64,000 nucleotides of DNA from Roseomonas sp. (GTDB lineage: Bacteria > Pseudomonadota > Alphaproteobacteria > Acetobacterales > Acetobacteraceae), in NCBI GenBank assembly GCA_031180725.1, contig JAPSLO010000007.1:248001-312000 (forward strand). Reading direction: 5' to 3'. Below the pieces are notes generated by a model. That model was not told where the DNA came from and did no database searches. It saw only the letters and a list, made by a program, of their open reading frames with translations. Of the stretch, positions 10,301 through 18,048 are shown in pieces. How positions within the stretch are numbered: position 1 is the first letter of the stretch; every line of letters begins with the position of its first letter. Position numbers and translations under genes: made by a program.

Positions 10301-10487
10301 CGCCGGGCTGCGCGACGGTCACGACGACGGCCGGCAAGTCGATGTCCGGCGTGTTGTTGATCCGCAGTGAGGGGAAGGCGAGCAAGCCGGCGAAGGTCAG
10401 CACGGCAAACAGCACTAGGGTCGCGACTGGATTGCGGATCGCCCAGGCGGAGATGTTGCGGTGGTCGGGCGGGGGGCGGGATTCCAT
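7341..10487 (-). CDS. RND-superfamily multidrug efflux inner-membrane pump (AcrB/HAE1 type)
   Basis: This is a full-length (1048 residues) proton-driven efflux pump with two repeats of six transmembrane helices and two large periplasmic loops. The first helix spans roughly residues 18-37. The proton-relay aspartates are present in TM4 (VVGVLVDDAIVEIENI), and the TM10 lysine is present in GIVAKNSILLVEYA. It should work as a trimer with a periplasmic adaptor and an outer-membrane channel. The adaptor gene lies three bases upstream but contains a nonsense codon, and no outer-membrane channel gene is visible. Transcription probably starts upstream of the adaptor, under the divergent TetR regulator. 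Confidence 0.95.
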   Translation of the reverse strand: MESRPPPDHRNISAWAIRNPVATLVLFAVLTFAGLLAFPSLRINNTPDIDLPAVVVTVAQPGAAPSELETQVTRRIEDAVSGLGDVKHITSVVVDGASTTVIEFAFGTNIDRATNDVRDKVAQTRSDLPAGIREPVVTRVEATGGAILTYTIAAPRMAEEELSWFVEDTVAKALLSVSGVSQVNRVGGVQREIRVALRPNRLQALGITATQVNDQLRALNVNLPGGRGNVGGGEQAIRTLGSAPSVAALRERPIILPGGRTARLGEIAEVTDATAEVRTAARLDGRPVVAFEVLRTRGSSEVRVAEGVAARIAELEAAHPGIEIRKVAETVNFVLAGYHGAIEALLFGAGLAVLVVWVFLRDWRATLVTSLAMPLSLIPTFFVMQWLGFSLNNVTLLGLTLVVGVLVDDAIVEIENIVRHLRSRADGSAYQAALDASAEIGLAVVATTATILAVFVPVAFMPGIPGQFFRQFGLTVATAVFFSLVVARLLTPLLGAYFLKPRHSTRSEEVGDGSIGRRYLGLLGWCLRHRWTTLTGATAFFAASLALVPLIPQDFVPAADRGRAALAMELAPGATLAETEAAVAEATRIIRARPEVASVFVSLGTRSTGGTGGPALGNTTKEGEPRLANFTITLHPRSERKLRQQQVEALLRSELERIPGARFRFGADGQSGAKLAVTLVSEDPEALERTVLELERQMRSIPQLAGARSTASLARPELQILPRESRAAELGVPAATIATTARIATTGDVDQNLAKFNLPDRQIPIRVMLDQPARGDLEALRSLRVEGRNGLAVPLETVAEIRHGAGPAQIERLDRVRKATVEAELNGLALGEATQLAANLPIMRQLPPGVRERSTGDAEIMRELFGSFVIALATGIGLVYLVLVLLFGGVLQPLTIMSALPLSLGGALMALLLAQKALGISAVIGVLMLMGIVAKNSILLVEYAIEARRAGLGRGAALIEAARKRARPIVMTTIAMTAGMAHIAAGVGADAEFRAPMALVVIGGLVTSTLLSLVVVPVVYTVMDDVGGWLSRRVGRGLTGGPAQARNA

Positions 10488-10490
10488 GGC

Positions 10491-11672
10491 TCAACGCCCT
10501 TCGGCGACGCGCACGCGGTCGCCATCGCTGAGGAAGCCCGCACCGGAAACAACGACGCGCTCGCCCTCGGCCAGGCCGGACGTCACCTCCACCACACCGT
10601 CCTGGCGGCGGGCGGTGGAGACGGGGCGCAACGCGACGCGCTCGCCCTGCAGCACGAAGACGGCGGGGCGGCCTTCCCGGAATAGCACGGCGGCCTGTGG
10701 CACGGTCAGGCCGGGCGCGTCGCCGGGCAGGATTTCGGCCCGGGCGAACATGCCGGGACGCAGCCCGGCATCGTGTGGTAGCGCGACATGAGCGATGCCC
10801 AGACGCGTCTCGGCCGAGACGGTGGGCGCGATCGCGCGCAGCTCCGCCATGACGACGCGGTCGCCATGGACGACGCGCACCGACTGGCCAGGCCGTAGGC
10901 TGGCAAGTTCGAGTTCCGGCACGCGGGCGTCCAGCTCCAGCCTTCCGTCACGCACCAGGCGCAGCATCTCCTGCCCGGCGGAGGTCACGCTGCCCAGCAG
11001 GGCGCTGCGCCGGGACACGACGCCATCAGCGGGCGCCACGATGCGCGTCTGCGCCAGCCGCGCGGCCGCCTCCTCCCGCCGCGCGACGGCGGACGCGAGC
11101 CGCGCCTCGGCCTGGGCCGTTGTCGCGGCGCGCTGTTCCACGGTCTGCCGCGTGGCGCTGGAGGTCCGGGCCAGTTCCACCGCGCGCGCCAACTCCTGCC
11201 GGGCGATGCGCAGCGCAGCCTCGGCCTAGGCCACGGCGGCTTCGGCCTGGCCATGCGCGGCGCGCAGCAGCGCGTCGTCCAGACGAACCAGGAGCTGACC
11301 GGCGCGGACCGTATCACCTTCCTCCACCAGCACCTCCGCCACGCGGAGGCCGCCTGGTTCGGCGCCGATCACCAATTCCTGCCAGGCGACGACAGAACCG
11401 TCACCGGTCACCACGTGGGCCAGGGGACGCGGCCGAGCCTCCGCCACGGCGACGGTCAGCGCGGGTGGCGGCTCGGCCGTGGCGGTGGTGGCGGCGGGCG
11501 CTTCGGTACGCGCGGGCAGCAGAGCGGCGATCCGGTCGCGGAACACCCATGCGCCGCCGATCGCGAACGCCACAAGGGCGAGAAGGACAAGCAGGCGCCG
11601 CCGCGCGCGGCGTGGTGCTCGGTCGGCCGTGCCGGCCTCACGCTCGCGCTTCGACAGATTGTGGTCCGGCAT
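10491..11672 (-). pseudogene. RND efflux periplasmic adaptor (MFP/HlyD family) interrupted by an in-frame amber codon
   Basis: The frame reads as a normal adaptor: cytoplasmic basic N-terminus, membrane anchor or signal (LLVLLALVAFAIGGAWVF), lipoyl half (GLRVAEVLVEEGDTVRAGQ), alpha-hairpin, second lipoyl half (RIVAPADGVVSRRSALLG) and beta-barrel/MP domains ending VSGAGFLSDGDRVRVAEGR. A TAG at 11226-11228 falls inside the hairpin, between AEAAVA and AEAALRIARQELARA; the frame is otherwise intact on both sides. CAG to TAG (Gln to stop) is the simplest origin. I start at ATG 11672, since the longer start at 11717 lies inside a palindromic operator. Unless suppressed, the product is truncated at about 148 residues and the pump lacks its adaptor. 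A sequencing error is possible. Confidence 0.85.
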
Positions 11673-11698
11673 CGGCGAAGGACCCTTTGTCCTCTTGT

Positions 11699-11719
11699 CT
11701 ATCGACCGCGTGGTCAATA
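11699..11719. promoter_or_regulatory. Palindromic TetR operator, copy 1 (candidate)
   Basis: The 21-base element ctatcgaccgcgtggtcaat plus a final a is an imperfect inverted repeat with arms of the form TATTGACC/GGTCAATA. It matches a second copy 38 bases away. It lies between the divergent adaptor and TetR genes and overlaps the longer possible adaptor start, supporting the ATG at 11672. Position, symmetry and duplication fit the operator of the adjacent TetR repressor. Confidence 0.65.
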
Positions 11720-11736
11720 ACTATGCGTATGTGGTC

Positions 11737-11757
11737 CTATTGACGCTGCGGTCAATA
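11737..11757. promoter_or_regulatory. Palindromic TetR operator, copy 2 (candidate)
   Basis: The element ctattgacgctgcggtcaat plus a final a repeats copy 1 with matching ends and the same dyad. It stands 23 bases before the GTG start of the TetR gene. Two sites in one divergent promoter would allow the repressor to control itself and the pump operon together. Confidence 0.65.
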
Positions 11758-11780
11758 GAAATCGAACCAAGGGAGCGTGG

Positions 11781-12446
11781 GTGGCGGAAAGCTTGAACCG
11801 AACGGGAGGAGAGAGAGATCCGTCGGGTCCGGCGCGTCGCCGGCTTTCCCCGGCGGAACGCCTGCCGCAGTTGCTGGATGCCGCGATCGAGGAGTTTGCG
11901 GAGCGCGGCTATGCAGGCGCCAGCATGGCGGGCGCCGCGGCCCGCGCCGGCGTGGCCAAGGCTTTGCTCTATCACTATTTCCCAGGCAAGGCGGAGCTAT
12001 TCAAGGCGGTGGTGCGGGCCTGCATCCAGCCCGTCTTCACCGAGGCGCAGCGGCTGGTGGATGCGCATGCCGGGTCGCAGGCAGAGTTGGTGCGGGTGCT
12101 CATCGAGCTGGGCTATGCGCGGGTGACCGCGGAGCCGCGCCAGGGAGTCGTGTTCAAGCTGCTACTGGCCGAGGCGGACCGCTTCCCCGAACTGGCGGCT
12201 TTCTACCATGCGGAAGTGCTGTCCCGCGGCTTGGCGCTGACCAGGGCAGTGGTGCGCGCTGGAGTGGAATCAGGCGAGTTCAGGCCAGAGGCGGTGGATG
12301 ACCCTGGCCTGGCAGCGGTGCTGATGGCGCCGATCGCGATGGCTTCGGTCTGGCGCATCATGCTCGGCCCGGATCAGGCGCCGTCGCCGGAAGCCATGTG
12401 TCGCGCCCATCTGGCGCTGGCGCTGAACGGGCTACGAAGAAGATAG
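11781..12446 (+). CDS. TetR/AcrR-family transcriptional repressor
   Basis: This 221-residue protein has an N-terminal helix-turn-helix (EEFAERGYAGASMAGAAARA, then GVAKALLYHYFPGKAELF, about residues 37-75) and a helical C-terminal ligand-binding domain. The start is GTG at 11781 with AGGGAG about 8 bases upstream. It is divergent from the RND adaptor and pump genes, with two palindromes between, which is the classical arrangement for a drug-responsive local repressor. Ligand unknown. If the adaptor is truly dead, this regulator now controls a crippled pump. Confidence 0.9.
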   Translation: MAESLNRTGGERDPSGPARRRLSPAERLPQLLDAAIEEFAERGYAGASMAGAAARAGVAKALLYHYFPGKAELFKAVVRACIQPVFTEAQRLVDAHAGSQAELVRVLIELGYARVTAEPRQGVVFKLLLAEADRFPELAAFYHAEVLSRGLALTRAVVRAGVESGEFRPEAVDDPGLAAVLMAPIAMASVWRIMLGPDQAPSPEAMCRAHLALALNGLRRR

Positions 12447-12541
12447 CAGTCTCGCAAGCTTGCCGAGCTGATCACGCAACTGGCTCCGGCACTTCCCACG
12501 GCCCCCGAACGCCGTCCCGACCAGCTAAGGGCACGCGGCGT

Positions 12542-13819
12542 TCATCGCAGCCAGCGGAGCGGCACCGTGACCAGTTCGGGTATCAGCACCAGCAGGGCGA
12601 GCACCAGCAGTTGCGCCACAAGGAACGGCGTAACAGCTCTCGTCACGCGACCGAGATCCACGCGCGCGACTGCGGATGCCACATTCAGCACCGTGCCCAC
12701 CGGCGGTGTCAGCAGACCGATGGCATTGTTCATGATGAACAGCACGCCGAAATAGACCGGGTCGATCCCCGCCTCTCGCACGATTGGCATCAGCACAGGT
12801 GTCAGGATCAGAATGGTCGGGATGAAATCGAGCGCCGTGCCGACCACTACCACCAGCACCATCATCGCCGCCATCAGGAGGACGCGGCTCTCCATGAAAG
12901 GCTCAAGCAATGGACGGATCTGGCCGGGTATGTCGGCGATGGTGATGAGGTAGGCGGTCACCGCCGCCGCTGCGACGAGGAACATCACCGCCGCCGAAGT
13001 GCGCACAGCCGCCACCAGCACGCCCGGCAGCATGGCGGGAGTCAGCTCACGGTAGCCGAACATGCCGACCAGGATTGCATAGACGGCCGCGACCACGCCG
13101 GCCTCGGTCGGCGTGAAGGCGCCGAACTTCAGGCCGAGCACGATGATCACCGGTAGGCCGAGCGCGAGCAGCCCGTCACGCAGCGCCTCACCCGCCTCGG
13201 CCCAGGATCTGCGTGGCAGAGGCTCCACCAATTCGCCGCGGGCTAGCAGCGACCAGGTGAAGGCGAGCGCTGCCGCCATCATCAGCCCAGGCAAGATTCC
13301 CGCAAGGAAAAGGGAGGTGATGGAGATATTGGCCGCGACACCGAAGACGATGAAGCCGATCGAGGGCGGGATGACCGGGGCGATGATGCCACCCGCGGCC
13401 ATCAGCGCCGCTGAACGCCCGAGGTCGTAGCCGGCGCGCCGCATCATTGGCACGAGCACCGCCGCGAGCGCGGCCGTATCCGCCACCGCCGAGCCTGAGA
13501 GCGAGGAGAGCAGCACCGCAGCGATCACCGCGACATAGCCCAGCCCACCACGGCGATGCCCGACCAGCGCGAGGGCGAAGCGAACCAGCCGGCGCGAAAG
13601 ACCGCCCGCCGTCATCGCCTCGCCGGCCAGCAAGAAGAAGGGCACGGCAAGCAGCGCGAAGCTGTCCGCCGCATTCAGCATCTGCAGCGCCATCGACTGC
13701 GTGTCGAATGCCTCCAGATGCCACATCATCGCCAGCGAGGAGACGAGAAGCGCGAACGCGATTGGCATGCCGAGCACCATCGCCCCGAGCAGTGAGCCGG
13801 CGAAGACCAGAAGTGTCAC
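12542..13819 (-). CDS. TRAP transporter large membrane subunit (DctM family), first system
   Basis: This 425-residue, strongly hydrophobic protein has about 12 membrane segments and the DctM/IT-superfamily pattern (MTAGGLSRRLVRFALALVG, GSAVADTAALAAVLVP, the proline-rich APVIPPSIGFIVFG and the C-terminal NNAIGLLTPPVGTVLNVASAVA). It is the ion-coupled permease of a TRAP importer. Its ATG at 13819 overlaps the stop of the small subunit by 4 bases. It is the last gene of a minus-strand group DapA-like enzyme, DctP, cyclase, DctQ, DctM. A short 95-base gap separates it from the convergent TetR gene. Confidence 0.95.
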   Translation of the reverse strand: MTLLVFAGSLLGAMVLGMPIAFALLVSSLAMMWHLEAFDTQSMALQMLNAADSFALLAVPFFLLAGEAMTAGGLSRRLVRFALALVGHRRGGLGYVAVIAAVLLSSLSGSAVADTAALAAVLVPMMRRAGYDLGRSAALMAAGGIIAPVIPPSIGFIVFGVAANISITSLFLAGILPGLMMAAALAFTWSLLARGELVEPLPRRSWAEAGEALRDGLLALGLPVIIVLGLKFGAFTPTEAGVVAAVYAILVGMFGYRELTPAMLPGVLVAAVRTSAAVMFLVAAAAVTAYLITIADIPGQIRPLLEPFMESRVLLMAAMMVLVVVVGTALDFIPTILILTPVLMPIVREAGIDPVYFGVLFIMNNAIGLLTPPVGTVLNVASAVARVDLGRVTRAVTPFLVAQLLVLALLVLIPELVTVPLRWLR

Positions 13820-14328
13820 GCGCCGGGCTCCACTGCCCCGCCATCCTGCCGTGGCCAGGCCGAATCCCGCCCAACCAGCGCCGCCAACAGATCGGTCAGC
13901 ACGATCAACCCCAGGCCAGCGCCCGCAACCACGGCCGCAGCATAGGCCCAGCCCAGGGGAAGGCCCGACACCGGCGCACGGTTGTTGAGATTGATCGCCA
14001 CCTGGGCCCAGGCGCCATGGAGGAAAATGCCGCAGCAGAGCAGCATCAGCAGGTCGGAGAGGATGCGGCAGGCACGCTGCCCGGCCCGCGGCAGCGCACG
14101 CGCGACAAGGTCGAAGCCGAGATGCCCGCCTCGTCCCATGACGATGACGGCGCCGAGAAAGGTCATCCAGACAAAGACGAAGCGAGAGAGCTCCTCGCTC
14201 ACGGTAATACCGGAGTCAAAGGCGTAGCGGAGCACGACGTTGCCGAAGACCATCACCACCATGCCACCGAGTGCGATAGCCAGCAGCGCCTCGGCAAGCG
14301 CCGTCGCATGCGCTGCCAGGCGCGTCAC
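13816..14328 (-). CDS. TRAP transporter small membrane subunit (DctQ family), first system
   Basis: The 170-residue protein has four predicted membrane helices and a family-typical FGNVVLRYAFDSGITVSEELSRF motif, with FVWMTFLGAVIVMGRGGHLGFD following. DctQ forms the membrane complex with DctM. It overlaps the cyclase gene upstream (ATGA at 14325-14328) and the DctM gene downstream (ATGA), so three genes are translationally linked. Confidence 0.92.
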   Translation of the reverse strand: MTRLAAHATALAEALLAIALGGMVVMVFGNVVLRYAFDSGITVSEELSRFVFVWMTFLGAVIVMGRGGHLGFDLVARALPRAGQRACRILSDLLMLLCCGIFLHGAWAQVAINLNNRAPVSGLPLGWAYAAAVVAGAGLGLIVLTDLLAALVGRDSAWPRQDGGAVEPGA

Positions 14329-14996
14329 GCGGCGAACTCCTCGATCGCGAAAATGCGCGCCGGAGCGCCATCCGCGCCCGGCACCTTGAGCGGCGCCGCG
14401 CAGAGGAAGGTACGTGGGCCGGACAAGGCGGCAGTATTGACCAGGTACTCAACCAACGTAATCCCCGCGCGCAGGCAAACATCATGAGTGACGTGCTGCC
14501 CGAAGGGTACCGTCTCGTTGTCGAGCAGGAGCCGGATCGGGTAGTCCTGCGGGAAGTCGAAGGCGAGCGCGCTCGGCCGCTGCGCCTTCAGCCACTCCGC
14601 CGCCTCCCGCGTCAGCCAGGGCGCATCGCGCCAGAATGCTGGCGTGTTCCAGTCCCGCTGCCGGTCCCATGCGGCGGAAACCAGCAGGATCTCGCCCGCC
14701 GGTCCGCCGGGGTCGGCGGCAGCCAGCCGCTCCGGCCCGATTGCCTCATTCGGTCGTGCATCGTGAAGACGCAGGATACGGCAAGGCCCAACAACGCGCT
14801 CTAGCGGTGTGCTTTCGATGGTCGGCGCATCGGCCAGGATATGAGCCTGCGCGTCCACATGGCTGAAGCCGTGGCACGCAGCATCCAGCCGGCTGATACG
14901 GAACTGGTCGCCAGCCTTGACATCGCCCGTCACTGAGACCTGCGTGCGCCAGCGGAAATGGGGCGTGATGGGCATGGAGAGATCGATGATGCGCAT
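14325..14996 (-). CDS. Cyclase-family metal hydrolase (kynurenine formamidase-like, PF04199)
   Basis: This 223-residue protein shows the cyclase-family signature near residues 61-71 (HGFSHVDAQAH), a variant of HxGTHxDxPxH that binds the metal, and starts with the family-typical MRIIDLSMPI. The family hydrolyses N-formyl or lactone-like substrates such as N-formylkynurenine and isatin. The FDFPQDY region replaces the usual substrate segment, so the precise substrate is unknown. It is placed between the TRAP receptor and DctQ and overlaps DctQ by four bases. This coupling suggests it acts on the TRAP cargo. Confidence 0.85.
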   Translation of the reverse strand: MRIIDLSMPITPHFRWRTQVSVTGDVKAGDQFRISRLDAACHGFSHVDAQAHILADAPTIESTPLERVVGPCRILRLHDARPNEAIGPERLAAADPGGPAGEILLVSAAWDRQRDWNTPAFWRDAPWLTREAAEWLKAQRPSALAFDFPQDYPIRLLLDNETVPFGQHVTHDVCLRAGITLVEYLVNTAALSGPRTFLCAAPLKVPGADGAPARIFAIEEFAA

Positions 14997-15014
14997 GGCC
15001 GGACGCGCCTTCCC

Positions 15015-16004
15015 TCAGCTGCCCGCCGCGGCGGCGATTGCCTCGGGCAGATCGGCTCCGAAGCGGCTGGCATAGTCACGTCGGGTTTCTTCCACTACGA
15101 TACGGGCGAAGGCCTCCCGGTCCGGCTCCTCCACGATCTGCATGCCACGGCGGCGCAGCTCGGTGACAGAGCCGCCCTCCGCCTCCTCGTTCATCTGGCG
15201 CTGCTGAGGCGTGACCTCGGCCGCAACCGTCATTACCGAGTCGCGATGGGCAGGCGACAGCGCCTCGAAGCGCTGCCGCGACATCGCCAGGATGCCGGCG
15301 GTGTAGGCGTGGCGTGTCAGGCTCAGGTGGCGCTGGACCTCGTAGAAGCGGGCATTGAGGATCAGCGTGGTGGGGTTCTCCTGCCCGTCCACCGTCCGTG
15401 TCTCGAGCGCGGTGAACAACTCGGTAAAGGGCATCGGCGCCGGGTTGGCGCCCAGCAACTGGAAGGCCTTAATGTGAGCTGGGTTCGGCGTTGTGCGGAT
15501 CTTCAGGCCACGCAGGTCGGTTGGCGTCGCGATCGGGCGGCGCGAGTTGGTGACGTTGCGGAAGCCAATGTCCCAGAAGCCCAGCACCGCCAGGCCCGAG
15601 CTGTCCAGTTCGCCGCGGAGCTGCTGGCCAATGCGCCCGTCCAGCACGGCCGCGACGTGACGCCGGTCGCGGAACTGGAAGGGCAGGTCCAACACATTGA
15701 GCCGCGGCGCCAAGCCGGTGAAGAAGGGATTGCCGGTCAGCGCGATGTCAAGCGTGCCACCGCGTGCCGCGGAGATGATCGTCGGGTCGCTGCCCAGAAC
15801 GCCGTTGGGGAAGACCTGCACCGTCAGCGAGCCTCCGGTGCGCTCGCGCAGCTTCTCGGCAAACATCACGGCGGCCCGGTGCCAGGAATCGGCCTCTGGA
15901 TGCGGATGGGCGAAGCGCAGCCGCACCGCCTGGGCGCGCGCGGCGCCGATGAACGCGGGCGCGGCCAGCAGGCCGAGCATGGCTCGGCGGGTGAGCCTGG
16001 TCAT
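15015..16004 (-). CDS. TRAP transporter periplasmic receptor (DctP family), first system
   Basis: This 329-residue receptor has a twin-arginine-like signal (MTRLTRRAMLGLLAAPAFIG, cleavage near ARAQA) and DctP landmarks: RLRFAHPHPEADSWHRAAVMFA, VQVFPNGVLGSD, the substrate-arginine strand LRGLKIRTTPNPAH, and TVDGQENPTTLI. The ATG at 16004 is preferred because GGAGGAAACAGGA precedes it; an ATG at 16022 would lengthen the tail. TRAP receptors of this type usually bind carboxylates through the conserved arginine. It is 10 bases from an internal hydrolase gene and follows the DapA-like enzyme. Confidence 0.93.
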   Translation of the reverse strand: MTRLTRRAMLGLLAAPAFIGAARAQAVRLRFAHPHPEADSWHRAAVMFAEKLRERTGGSLTVQVFPNGVLGSDPTIISAARGGTLDIALTGNPFFTGLAPRLNVLDLPFQFRDRRHVAAVLDGRIGQQLRGELDSSGLAVLGFWDIGFRNVTNSRRPIATPTDLRGLKIRTTPNPAHIKAFQLLGANPAPMPFTELFTALETRTVDGQENPTTLILNARFYEVQRHLSLTRHAYTAGILAMSRQRFEALSPAHRDSVMTVAAEVTPQQRQMNEEAEGGSVTELRRRGMQIVEEPDREAFARIVVEETRRDYASRFGADLPEAIAAAAGS

Positions 16005-16036
16005 TCCTGTTTCCTCCTCCACCTCTGTCGGGCTCT

Positions 16037-16954
16037 TTACAGTCCCCAGCGTAGCACGAGGGGATCCAGGCGCCGCGCGATCTCAATCAACCCTTTCCGC
16101 GTGGCGGGATGCAACGGTGCGAGCGGCGCGCGCGGGGCGCCGCAACGGATGACGCCGCCCTCCTCCATCAGCGCCTTGGCGGCCAGCAGGCCGCATTGGC
16201 GGTTCTCGTAGTTGATCAGCGGCAGCCAGCGGCAATAGGCGTCCATCGCACCGGCGCGGTCACCCGCGAACCAGGCATCGGTGATCTGGCGGATGCCGTC
16301 CGGGAAGCCGCCGCCGGTCATGGTGCCTGTGGCGCCGGCGTCGAGATCGGCCATCAGCGTGATCGCCTCCTCGCCGTCCCAGGGCCCGGCAACCGCGTCG
16401 CCCCCCAGCTCGATCAGCTCACGCAGCTTGGCGGCGGCCTGCGGCACCTCGATCTTGAAATAGGAGACATTGGCGATCTCGCGCGCCATCCGCGCCAGGA
16501 ACGGTGCCGACAGTGTGGTGCCGCTGACCGGGGCGTCCTGGATCATGATGGGGATAGAGATCGCGTCGGAGACGCGGCGGAAGAACTCATAGATGCCCTT
16601 CTCGCCAATGCGGATGGTTGCGCCGTGGTAGGGCGGCATGACCATCACCATCGCTGCCCCTGCCTCCTGCGCACGGCGGCTGCGTTCGGCGCAGATATGG
16701 GTAGCGAAGTGGGTGGTGGTGACGATCACCGGTACGCGGCCGGCGACGTGCCTCAGCGCGACTTCCATGACCTGCTCGCGGTCCTCGTCCGCCAGGACGA
16801 ACTGCTCGGAGAAGTTCGCCAGGATGCACAGCCCCTCGGAGCCCGCCTCGATCATGAAGTCGATCGCCCGCTTCTGGCCCTCGAGGTCGAGTGCGCCATC
16901 CTCGCGGAAGATGGTGGGGACGACAGGAAAGACCCCGCGATAGACCTGTGGCAT
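16037..16954 (-). CDS. DapA-superfamily aldolase/dehydratase, resembles L-2-keto-3-deoxyarabonate dehydratase
   Basis: The 305-residue TIM-barrel protein has the Schiff-base lysine in NVSYFKIEVPQAAAKLRELI. The DapA catalytic tyrosine region is replaced by IPIMIQDAP, and the pyruvate-binding GTTT-like loop is absent, so it is not lysine-biosynthetic DapA. The run LCILANFSEQFVLAD, the MVMPPYHGATIR segment and GPWDGEEAITLMADLDAG match my memory of L-KDA dehydratases of the Azospirillum type, which turn L-2-keto-3-deoxyarabonate into 2-oxoglutarate semialdehyde. It is first in the minus-strand group with the DctP receptor. I am confident of the family, moderately of the reaction. Confidence 0.75.
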   Translation of the reverse strand: MPQVYRGVFPVVPTIFREDGALDLEGQKRAIDFMIEAGSEGLCILANFSEQFVLADEDREQVMEVALRHVAGRVPVIVTTTHFATHICAERSRRAQEAGAAMVMVMPPYHGATIRIGEKGIYEFFRRVSDAISIPIMIQDAPVSGTTLSAPFLARMAREIANVSYFKIEVPQAAAKLRELIELGGDAVAGPWDGEEAITLMADLDAGATGTMTGGGFPDGIRQITDAWFAGDRAGAMDAYCRWLPLINYENRQCGLLAAKALMEEGGVIRCGAPRAPLAPLHPATRKGLIEIARRLDPLVLRWGL

Positions 16955-17040
16955 CCAGCGTCCTTCCCTCGGCTATTGCAGCGCGGTACGGGCCTGCCGG
17001 GGCCGCCGGTGCTCCCAGCGGCAGCCTCCCAACATGCCAA

Positions 17041-18048
17041 TCAACCCCTTGCGCGGCGTCGCGCGCCCATTGTGCAGGCGAGGTCGAAAGCTGCCTGCAG
17101 CGCGCCGACACGCGCCACGCCCCTACCCTGAATGTCAAAGCCGGTGCCATGTGCGCAGGTTGCGATCGGCACAGGCAGCCCGCCCGCAACCGTGATGCCT
17201 CGCCAGAAGCCCATCAGTTTCATCGCAATCTGGCCCTGATCGTGGTACATCGTGACGATTGCATCCAAGTCGCGCGTGCCATCCGATTTCGGCTGAGCAC
17301 GCAGGAAGATGGTGTCGGCTGGATATGGGCCCTCGCAGGGCAGCCCGCGCCGGCGCGCTTCCTCCAGCGCGGGGCCGATTATCTCGATCTCCTCACGGCC
17401 GAAGGCACCGTTGTCGCCGTTGTGCGGGTTCAGGCCGCAGACCGCGATGCGCGGCTGCTCGATGCCGGCCCCGACCAACGCGTCGCGGATCAGCCCCACG
17501 GCCCCGATCACCCTCTCGGGTGTGATCAGGTCGGCCACCTCGCGCAACGCGACATGGCTCGTCACGCGGCAGGTCCAGAGCCCGTCGAGCACATTGAACT
17601 CGCTGTGCGCGCCCTTGTGGCCCAGCACCTCCGCGAACCAATGCAGCTCGTCCGGGTGGCCCATGTCCGCCATGTGCAACGAGGCCTTATTGAGCGGGGC
17701 AAAGCAGATTCCGTCCACCGCGCCTGCCTGGGCCAGCTCCAGGCATTCGCGAAGCGTTGCAAGCGCATACCGCCCCCCCTCGACACTCGAGCGTCCGCGC
17801 GGAATCGGCGCGTCCCGCCGCACCTCGCGCAGCGCGATACGGCCGGGCGCGAGAGCTGAGACGTCGTTCACGCGCGTGACGGGCAGGTCCACGCCCGCGA
17901 TGCGCATGCCCTCCGCCAGTTCATCCGGGTCCGCGACCAGCAGCAGCGCGGCCTTCTCGCGGTTCGCAGGCTCGGCGAGCAGCTTTGCCATGATCTCGGG
18001 CCCGATGCCGGCAGGATCGCCCAGGACGAGTGCAAGGCGGGGGGTCAT
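17041..18048 (-). CDS. PdxA-family 4-phosphohydroxyacid dehydrogenase (PdxA2-like)
   Basis: This 335-residue enzyme belongs to the PdxA family. It begins RLALVLGDPAGIGPEIMAKL and has the metal-binding VTMYHDQGQIAMKLMGF and NPHNGDNGAFGREE motifs. Biosynthetic PdxA oxidises 4-phosphohydroxy-L-threonine, but paralogues outside vitamin B6 loci act on 4-phospho-D-threonate or erythronate. The location supports the latter, as the ATG at 18048 overlaps the TctA stop by 4 bases (ATGA), tying it to a tricarboxylate-type transporter. No sugar-acid kinase is in the window, so the phosphorylated substrate would have to be made elsewhere. Confidence 0.88.
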   Translation of the reverse strand: MTPRLALVLGDPAGIGPEIMAKLLAEPANREKAALLLVADPDELAEGMRIAGVDLPVTRVNDVSALAPGRIALREVRRDAPIPRGRSSVEGGRYALATLRECLELAQAGAVDGICFAPLNKASLHMADMGHPDELHWFAEVLGHKGAHSEFNVLDGLWTCRVTSHVALREVADLITPERVIGAVGLIRDALVGAGIEQPRIAVCGLNPHNGDNGAFGREEIEIIGPALEEARRRGLPCEGPYPADTIFLRAQPKSDGTRDLDAIVTMYHDQGQIAMKLMGFWRGITVAGGLPVPIATCAHGTGFDIQGRGVARVGALQAAFDLACTMGARRRARG

